From positions 682,001 through 746,000 of the forward strand of contig CAVTTJ010000005.1 in NCBI GenBank assembly GCA_963737575.1: DNA of 64,000 bases, written 5' to 3'. The translations under genes and the position numbers were made by a program. Positions 58,529 through 64,000 of the stretch are shown here, in pieces (position 1 is the stretch's first letter; each line of letters begins with the position of its first letter). The notes under the pieces are model-generated. The model searched no databases and was not told the origin of the DNA. It worked only from the letters and a program-made list of their open reading frames with translations. The DNA comes from VRUE01 sp963737575 (GTDB lineage: Bacteria; Actinomycetota; Thermoleophilia; Solirubrobacterales; 70-9).

Positions 58529-60124
58529 GTGGACCGACGGTCGCCGTCACCGCTCCGGCACAGATCGTTTTCGGACTTTTCACGCCAGCGCGCCACCGGT
58601 AGGCCCGGGCGGGCCAGGATCGGCCACATCCTCGCCACCTCACGGACATTCACGCTCGACGGCATCTCGGCCCACCCGGTCAGGGTCGAGGTCGACGTTC
58701 GTCGCGGCCTGCCCGCCTTCTCGGTGGTGGGGCTCCCCGATGCAGCTGTGAGGGAGGCCCGAGAGAGGGTTCGCGCCGCGCTGACCAACTGCGGCTTCGA
58801 GTTCCCGCTTCGGCGCATCGTCGCCAACCTCGCCCCGGCGAGCGTGCGCAAGGCCGGCCCGGGCCTCGACCTGCCGATGGCGGCGGCGCTCCTCACCGCC
58901 TCCGGGCAGCTGGCCTGGGCCGAGCCGCGGCGGGTCGCGATGGTCGGTGAGCTGGCCCTCGACGGCTCGGTCCGGCCGATCAACGGCGCCCTGGCGCTCG
59001 CCGAGGCGGCGAGGGAGATGGGGGAGGACCTGATCGTCGTCCCCGCCGCCAACGGTCCGGAGGCGGCCCTGGTCGGCGGGATCGAGGTGGTTCCGATCGA
59101 GGGCCTCGGGCAGCTGTCGGAGCTGGCGGCGGGCGAGATGGTCGCCGAGCGCCCGGCGCCGATGCGCCTGCAGCTCGCCGCTCCCGCCGGGGGCCCTGAC
59201 CTTGCCGACCTCCGCGGCCAGCGCCACCTCCGCTACGCGCTCGAGGTAGCCGCCGCCGGCGGCCACAGCCTGCTGATCGTCGGCCCGCCAGGCGCCGGAA
59301 AGTCGCTCGCCGCCGCGCGGCTGCCCTCGATCCTGCCGCCGTTGGCGCCGGTCGAGGCGCTCGAGGTGGCGCGGATCGCGAGCGCCTGCGGCAGGCTCAA
59401 CGGTGGACCCGTCGGCGGCCGGCCCTTTCGCGCGCCCCATCACACAATCAGCCCGGCGGGGTTGGTCGGCGGCGGCAATCCGCCGGGGCCCGGCGAGGCA
59501 ACGATGGCGCACCGTGGGGTCCTGTTCCTCGACGAGCTGTGCGAGTTTCGCCGCGACGCGCTCGAGGCGCTCCGCGCGCCGCTGGAGGCAGGTTGGGTGA
59601 CGATCTCCCGAACCGGCGTCACCCGGCGGCTGCCGTGCAGGTTCACGCTGATCGCCGCCGCCAACCCGTGTCCATGCGGCCGCGGCGAGTCCGACCCCGA
59701 TTGCAGCTGCGCGCCGCTCGAGGTCCAGCGCTACCAGGGCCGGCTCAGCGGCGCCCTCGCCGACCGGATCGACATCCTCGCGCCGGTCGGCCAGCCGAGC
59801 GCCGGCGAGATCGCCGGCCGGGCGGGGGAGGAGTCCGCGTCGATTCGCGAGCGGGTGGTCGCGGCCAGGGAGCGCCAGGAAGCACGCCTAGGCCCTGGCC
59901 GCTGCAACGCCGACATGACCCCGGCCGAGGCAAGGGAATGTGAGATCGCCGGCGAGGCCGCGTCCCTGCTCGCCGAGGCCTACTCGCGGCGCAGGTTGAG
60001 CGGCCGTGCCCACGACCGGGTGCTGCGATTGGCCCGCACGGTGGCCGACCTCGCCGGTGAGGACGCGGTCGGAAGCGATCAGATGGCGCAGGCCCTGCAG
60101 CTGCGAAGGCGCGACCGTGATTGA
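58529..60124 (+). CDS. comM: ComM/YifB Mg-chelatase-like AAA ATPase
   Basis: A ComM/YifB protein: GLPAFSVVGLPDAAVREARERVRAAL (Lon-protease-like N domain), IVGPPGAGKSLAAARLPSILPPL (Walker A), GVLFLDELCEFRRD (Walker B) and a C-terminal Mg-chelatase part with RYQGRLSGALADRIDI. Relatives are branch-migration helicases of transformation. The family normally begins within a few residues of the ILATSRTFTLDG segment, but no ATG, GTG or TTG lies there; the nearest is GTG 58529, adding a basic 32-residue start. The end overlaps dprA by 8 bp. Confidence 0.88.
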   Translation: MDRRSPSPLRHRSFSDFSRQRATGRPGRARIGHILATSRTFTLDGISAHPVRVEVDVRRGLPAFSVVGLPDAAVREARERVRAALTNCGFEFPLRRIVANLAPASVRKAGPGLDLPMAAALLTASGQLAWAEPRRVAMVGELALDGSVRPINGALALAEAAREMGEDLIVVPAANGPEAALVGGIEVVPIEGLGQLSELAAGEMVAERPAPMRLQLAAPAGGPDLADLRGQRHLRYALEVAAAGGHSLLIVGPPGAGKSLAAARLPSILPPLAPVEALEVARIASACGRLNGGPVGGRPFRAPHHTISPAGLVGGGNPPGPGEATMAHRGVLFLDELCEFRRDALEALRAPLEAGWVTISRTGVTRRLPCRFTLIAAANPCPCGRGESDPDCSCAPLEVQRYQGRLSGALADRIDILAPVGQPSAGEIAGRAGEESASIRERVVAARERQEARLGPGRCNADMTPAEARECEIAGEAASLLAEAYSRRRLSGRAHDRVLRLARTVADLAGEDAVGSDQMAQALQLRRRDRD

Positions 60125-61232
60125 GGCCGAGTCGTGCCCCGAGTGCCTGCGCCGATCGTGGCTGCTGGCGAAGCTCGCCCCGTTCATCGAGAAGATCGCC
60201 ACTGGCGCCGCCGGCTCGCGCTCGCCGGAACTTCTGCGGCTCTCCAACGAGGACCTGGTCGCGGCCGCTTCGCCGCAGGTCGCGGACAGGCTGTTGGAGG
60301 AGGTGGCGGCCCTCTCCGAGCGCCGGCTGCGCGACGATCTCCTCGCCGCCGAGTGCTGGGCCTGCTGTCGGCACGACCGGCTCTACCCGGCGGGGCTAGA
60401 GGACGCCGCCGACGCTCCGTGGGCCCTGATCGGTCGCGGCGACCCCGAACTGCTGGCGCGGTTGGAGCCCGAGGCGGCCGTGACGGTCGTCGGCGCTCGC
60501 CGCGCCAGCACCTACGGGCGCGAGGTTGCCCGCGAGCTCTCACGCGAGCTGGTCGCGGCGGGCCAGGTCGTCGTCAGCGGCCTCGCCTTCGGGATCGATG
60601 CCTGCGCGCACCGTGGTGCGCTCGAGGGCGGAGGCCTGACCGTCGCCGTCCTCGGCTGCGGGGCCGACGTTTCCTATCCCGCCGCCCATCGCTCGCTGTG
60701 GAGGCGGGTCTCCGAGCTCGGGGTCGTCCTTTCCGAGCTGCCGCCGGGAACCGGGGCCTGGCGCTGGACCTTCCCCGCGCGGAACCGGATCATGGCGGCA
60801 ATGGCAGGGATGACGGTCGTCGTCGAGGCGGCGGAGCGGTCGGGGTCGTTGATCACTGCCGACCTCGCGGCCGACCTCGGGCGCGATCTCGGCGCGGTGC
60901 CGGGGCCCGTCGGCTCGCGCCTCTCGGCCGGGCCCAACCACCTCCTCGCCGGCGGCGCCTGTGTCGTCCGCGATGCCCAGGACGTGCTCGACGCGATGCT
61001 CGGGCCAGGGGCACGACCGCTCGATCGGTTCGGGCCGCCGCTGGAGCCGGCCCTGGCTGAGGTGCTGGGAGCAGTGGAGGGAGGAGAGCAGACATGCGAC
61101 GCGATCGCCGCCACCCTGGACCTGGGCGGCGCCGAGGCTGCGGCGGCGCTCGCCACACTCGAGTCGCGCGGCTACGTCACCTGCTCCCTCGTCGGGGTCT
61201 ACCTCCGGACCACCCTGAGAGCGCCTGAATAG
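60117..61232 (+). CDS. dprA: DNA processing protein DprA
   Basis: A 371-residue DprA/Smf. The Rossmann core has TVVGARRASTYGREVARELSREL, VVSGLAFGIDACAHRGAL, VAVLGCGADVSYP and NRIMAAMAGMTVVVEAAERSGSLITA; a winged-helix C-terminal domain (AIAATLDLGGAEAAAALATLESRGYV) ends it. The N-terminal part contains five cysteines (CPEC at residues 7-10, CWACC near 80), unusual and suggestive of metal binding. GTG start within the comM end. Confidence 0.92.
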   Translation: MIEAESCPECLRRSWLLAKLAPFIEKIATGAAGSRSPELLRLSNEDLVAAASPQVADRLLEEVAALSERRLRDDLLAAECWACCRHDRLYPAGLEDAADAPWALIGRGDPELLARLEPEAAVTVVGARRASTYGREVARELSRELVAAGQVVVSGLAFGIDACAHRGALEGGGLTVAVLGCGADVSYPAAHRSLWRRVSELGVVLSELPPGTGAWRWTFPARNRIMAAMAGMTVVVEAAERSGSLITADLAADLGRDLGAVPGPVGSRLSAGPNHLLAGGACVVRDAQDVLDAMLGPGARPLDRFGPPLEPALAEVLGAVEGGEQTCDAIAATLDLGGAEAAAALATLESRGYVTCSLVGVYLRTTLRAPE

Positions 61233-61235
61233 GCT
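61230..61235 (+). promoter_or_regulatory. putative -10 element of thiD
   Basis: TAGGCT, 7 nt before GTG 61243, sharing its TAG with the dprA stop. Confidence 0.4.
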
Positions 61236-61242
61236 CCCGGGA

Positions 61243-62067
61243 GTGCGGAGCAAGCAAGTGCCCAGGCCGATCCCGGCAGTCCTCTCGATTGCCGGATCGG
61301 ACTCGGGCGGCGGCGCCGGGGTCCAGGCTGACCTCAAGGCCTTCGCGCGCTGCGGCGTTCACGGGATGACGGCGATCACGGCGATCACGGCCCAGAACAC
61401 GGTCGGGGTCACGGCGATCGAGGCCGTCTCGCCGGAGCTGATCGCCGCCCAGGTCAGATCGGTCGCCGAGGACATCGGCGTCGACGCGGTAAAGATCGGG
61501 ATGCTCGGAAACGCGGAGACCGTTCATGCCGTCGTCGAGGCTCTGGCGCTGGTCGGCGCGGCGCCGGTGGTCGTCGACCCGGTGATGGTCTCCGAGAGCG
61601 GCGCGGTCCTGCTCGACGAGGATGCCCGCGAAGCCCTCGTCGGCGAGCTGCTCCCACTGGCGAGCGTCGTCACTCCCAACATCCCCGAGGCGCGGGCGCT
61701 GAGCGGGGAGGGGGAGGATGCGACCCAGGAGGCCCTGGCGCGGGCGGTCCTTGCGCTCGGGCCCCGGGTGGTGGTCGTCACCGGCGGCCACGGCGCGCGG
61801 GTCATCGACCTCTTCTTCGACGGGCGCGAGTTGGTCGAGATCGACGGCGAGCGCCACCCCGACGGCGCCTCGCATGGCTCTGGTTGCACCCACTCCTCGG
61901 CCCTGGCTGCCGGCCTCGCCCTCGGCGATACGCCGCTCGAGGCCGCCCGTCGCGCCCGCGAGGTGGCATCGGCCGCCGTCGCCGCCGGCCTGCGGGGCAT
62001 CGGAGCAGGGGCCGGCCCGGTCGACGTCTTCCAACTTTCCGGCCGGGCGCCCCGGAGCGCTCAGTAG
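61243..62067 (+). CDS. thiD: hydroxymethylpyrimidine (phosphate) kinase ThiD
   Basis: A 274-residue ribokinase-fold enzyme of thiamine synthesis. AGSDSGGGAGVQADLKAFARCGVHG is the substrate site, VKIGMLGN and DPVMVSESGA follow, and GSGCTHSSALAAGLA is the C-terminal anion hole and ATP site. The GTG at 61243 gives a leaderless arrangement. Its first codons (GTGCGGAGCAAGCAAG) resemble the start of the dispersed mini-ORF element, as if the element had been fused in frame. No TPP riboswitch is visible in the 10-bp gap. Confidence 0.9.
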   Translation: MRSKQVPRPIPAVLSIAGSDSGGGAGVQADLKAFARCGVHGMTAITAITAQNTVGVTAIEAVSPELIAAQVRSVAEDIGVDAVKIGMLGNAETVHAVVEALALVGAAPVVVDPVMVSESGAVLLDEDAREALVGELLPLASVVTPNIPEARALSGEGEDATQEALARAVLALGPRVVVVTGGHGARVIDLFFDGRELVEIDGERHPDGASHGSGCTHSSALAAGLALGDTPLEAARRAREVASAAVAAGLRGIGAGAGPVDVFQLSGRAPRSAQ

Positions 62068-62070
62068 ATT
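62065..62070 (+). promoter_or_regulatory. putative -10 element of ilvD
   Basis: TAGATT, 7 nt before the ilvD ATG at 62078; the TAG is the thiD stop. Confidence 0.45.
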
Positions 62071-62077
62071 TGCGTAC

Positions 62078-63772
62078 ATGAGCTCCAACGGCAATACCGC
62101 AACCAGCCTGCCCCGGCCCCGTTCGAGCGTCGTCTTCGACGGGCCCGATCGCGCCCACTCGCGCGCCTACATGAAGGGAATCGGGTTCGACGACGACGCC
62201 CTCAGCCGGCCGACGATCGGGATCGCCAACACCTGGACCGAGGCGATGCCGTGCAATTTCCACCTCCGCGGCCTCGCCGAGCACGTCAAAGAGGGCGTCC
62301 GGGCGGCCGGCGGCACCCCGATGGAGTTCAACACGGTCGCCATCTCCGACGGGGTGACGATGGGGACCCAGGGGATGAAGGCCTCGCTCGTCTCGCGCGA
62401 GGTGATCGCCGACTCGATCGAGCTGATGGCCCGCGGCTACCAGTTCGACGCGATCGTCGCCCTCTGCGCCTGCGACAAGACGATCCCCGGCTGCGCGATG
62501 GCGCTCGCCCGCCTCGACATCCCCTCGGTCGTCCTCTATGGCGGCTCGATCGCTCCCGGCCACTGGCACGGCCGCGACGTCACGATCCTCGACATCTTCG
62601 AGGCGATCGGCGCCCACAACAGCGGCGACATGACCGACGAGGAACTGAGCGAGCTCGAGGGCGTCGCCAGTCCCGGCGCCGGCGCCTGCGGCGGGCAGTT
62701 CACGGCCAACACGATGGCCTGCGCATTCGAGGCGCTCGGTGTCAGCGCCGGCGGCTCGGCGATGGTGCCCGCCGAAGACGAGGAGAAGGACACGGTCGCC
62801 GAGCGGATCGGCGAGCTGGTGATGAAGGTGCTCGTCGACGACATTCGCCCGAGCCGGATCGTCACCCGCGACTCGCTCGAGAACGCGATCGCCTGCGTCT
62901 GCGCCTCGGGCGGCTCGACCAACGGGGTCCTGCACCTGATCGCTCTCGCCCACGAGCTCGACATCGACCTGTCGATCGACGACTTCGAGCGGATCTCGCG
63001 GGCGACGCCGCTGCTCGCGGACCTCAAGCCCGGCGGCCGGTTCGTCGCCACCGACCTCTACGCCGCCGGCGGCGTCCCCGTTCTGCTCAGCCGCCTGGCC
63101 GAGGCCGGCGCCCTGCACACCGACGCCCTGACCGTGACCGGGCAGACGATCGGCGAGGTCGCCACCGCGGCAACCGAGGCGCCGGGCCAGGAGGTCGTGC
63201 GCCCGCTCGAGAATCCGCTGAAGGCGGAAGGGGGCCTGGCGATCCTCAAGGGCAACCTCGCCCCCGAAGGGGCGGTCGTCAAGCTCGCCGGGACCGAGCG
63301 CACCCAGCAGACCGGTCCGGCCCGCGTCTTCGAGTCCGAGGAGGAATGCTTCCGCGCGGTCAAGGAACAGAAGATCAACCCCGGCGATGTCGTCGTCATC
63401 CGCAACGAGGGCCCGGCCGGTGGGCCGGGGATGCGGGAGATGCTCCAGGTAACGGCGGCGATCGTCGGCGAGGGTCTCGGCGAGAGCGTCGCGATGGTCA
63501 CCGACGGCCGCTTCTCGGGCGCGACCCGCGGTCTGATGATCGGCCACGTCGCCCCCGAGGCGGCCAGGGGCGGCCCGATCGCCGCGATCGAGGAGGGCGA
63601 CACGATCACCGTCGACATCGACGGCCGCAGGCTCGAGATCGATCTCGACGAGGAGACGATCGCGGCGCGGGTCGCGGCCTACGAGTCGCCGCCCTCGCCG
63701 TTCGGGAACGGCGTGATGTCGAAGTACGCGGCGACGGTCAGCTCGGCCTCGGCCGGCGCGATCACCCTCTGA
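62078..63772 (+). CDS. ilvD: dihydroxy-acid dehydratase
   Basis: A 564-residue iron-sulfur dehydratase of branched-chain amino acid synthesis. Conserved cysteines are at WTEAMPCNFHL, CACDKTIPGCAMA and GACGGQFTANTMACAFEALG; ILKGNLAPEGAVVK and TDGRFSGATRGLMIGHVAPEA mark the C-terminal part. Complete. Leaderless-type start with TAGATT 7 nt upstream. Its stop overlaps the end of the convergent gene by 11 bp. Confidence 0.94.
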   Translation: MSSNGNTATSLPRPRSSVVFDGPDRAHSRAYMKGIGFDDDALSRPTIGIANTWTEAMPCNFHLRGLAEHVKEGVRAAGGTPMEFNTVAISDGVTMGTQGMKASLVSREVIADSIELMARGYQFDAIVALCACDKTIPGCAMALARLDIPSVVLYGGSIAPGHWHGRDVTILDIFEAIGAHNSGDMTDEELSELEGVASPGAGACGGQFTANTMACAFEALGVSAGGSAMVPAEDEEKDTVAERIGELVMKVLVDDIRPSRIVTRDSLENAIACVCASGGSTNGVLHLIALAHELDIDLSIDDFERISRATPLLADLKPGGRFVATDLYAAGGVPVLLSRLAEAGALHTDALTVTGQTIGEVATAATEAPGQEVVRPLENPLKAEGGLAILKGNLAPEGAVVKLAGTERTQQTGPARVFESEEECFRAVKEQKINPGDVVVIRNEGPAGGPGMREMLQVTAAIVGEGLGESVAMVTDGRFSGATRGLMIGHVAPEAARGGPIAAIEEGDTITVDIDGRRLEIDLDEETIAARVAAYESPPSPFGNGVMSKYAATVSSASAGAITL

Positions 63773-64000
63773 CTGAAAACGGCTGACCAAGCGCCTGCAG
63801 GAGCTTGGCCGAGTCGACGTAGTTGCCGCAGTCGACCGGCCTCCCCTCACGGCAGCGCCAGATGTGGGCGAAGCGGGCCTCGACCTCGGCGCCGCTCGTC
63901 TACACCCGGCCGCGCCAGATCCCCAGGACGACAATTCGGTCCCCGGCGAGGATGAACTCCTCGGGATCCGGTCCCGGTTCGTCGAAGACCTCGTTGACGC
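63762..64000 (-). pseudogene. SnoaL-like/NTF2-fold protein, partial and broken
   Basis: Read on the minus strand from the window edge, the frame gives VNEVFDEPGPDPEEF, VVVLGIWRGR, then an in-frame TAG (63901-63903), then SGAEVEARFAHIWRCREGR. One extra base near 63840 then shifts the frame to VDCGNYVDSAKLLQALGQP and a TGA at 63762-63764. The segments match the end of a SnoaL-like polyketide-cyclase/ketosteroid-isomerase fold. One stop and one shift suggest a pseudogene or poor sequence at the edge; the N-terminus is outside. Confidence 0.6.

Noticed and set aside
61233..61242. TPP riboswitch before thiD
   Set aside because: The gap after dprA is 10 bp and holds only the -10-like element.
61802..63934. 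710-codon minus-strand frame across thiD and ilvD
   Set aside because: Antisense shadow of two recognised enzymes; the real minus-strand remnant at the edge is in a different frame.
1..64000. CRISPR arrays, tRNA or rRNA genes, transposases, phage genes
   Set aside because: Read on both strands, no regularly spaced repeats, no cloverleaf with a GGTTCGAATCC-like arm, and no transposase or integrase motifs were recognised.

Overview
The window is about 64 kb of very GC-rich, densely packed DNA carrying mostly housekeeping genes. It is most likely from a chromosome of a high-GC actinobacterium, and I infer class Thermoleophilia (Solirubrobacterales-like). The reasons are the strong G/C third-position bias, the many GTG starts, the actinobacterial neighbourhood coaD / DivIVA-like coiled coil / DUF177 / rpmF / plsX / acpP / rnc / smc, and two secreted proteins sharing a C-terminal domain of a kind I associate with that group. 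No rRNA, tRNA, CRISPR array, insertion sequence or phage gene was recognised.

Layout. 1-7 kb: end of a metallo-beta-lactamase-fold hydrolase, a secreted beta-helix protein, a Ku/LigD-polymerase end-joining pair, a FetAB-like transporter and a frameshifted MFS exporter. 7-10.7 kb: trpS, scpA-scpB, rluB, yjbQ. 10.7-20 kb: an aromatic amino acid block (aroH, hisC-like aminotransferase, aroF, tyrA, aroA) running into an enoyl-CoA hydratase, cmk, der and metK. 20-27 kb: PH-domain membrane protein, priA, def-fmt-rsmB, a zinc ribbon, rpe. 27-31 kb (minus strand): cation/proton antiporter, polysaccharide flippase, family 2 glycosyltransferase. 31-35 kb: riboflavin operon ribD-ribE-ribBA-ribH, then rpmB. 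35-42 kb: MMPL transporter, fakA-recG-rsmD-coaD. 42-49 kb: DivIVA-like protein, DUF177 protein, methyltransferase, rpmF-plsX-acpP-rnc-smc. 49-58 kb: wax ester synthase/DGAT, ftsY, a secreted PKD protein, ffh-rpsP-khpA-trmD-rplS-lepB-rnhB. 58-64 kb: yraN, comM, dprA, thiD, ilvD and a broken SnoaL-like gene.

Four signals stand out. (1) A family of short upstream reading frames starting Met-Ser-Ala-Glu-Arg and ending Gln-Arg-Ala-Lys-Arg-Glu lies just before def, rpmF and acpP, with shortened or decayed copies at rpmB, rnc, rpe, thiD and the aroF/tyrA junction; the best copies end in a stop overlapping the next start. (2) A 31-residue leader peptide ending in a Phe-Ser-Tyr-Tyr-Trp-Arg-Phe run, followed by alternative stems, precedes the DAHP synthase gene and looks like an aromatic amino acid attenuator. 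(3) The SMC protein is only 804 residues and shows no hinge domain, although ScpA and ScpB are present. (4) A 92-bp imperfect palindrome sits in frame inside ribD.

A TAnnnT -10-like hexamer lies 6-10 nt before the first start codon of about 20 transcription units, which predicts widespread leaderless transcripts.

Caution: eight single-base indels and one in-frame stop interrupt otherwise intact genes (MFS, trpS, ribD, fakA, plsX, the terminal SnoaL-like gene). All lie in short G/C runs and several hit normally essential genes, so assembly error is the simplest explanation.
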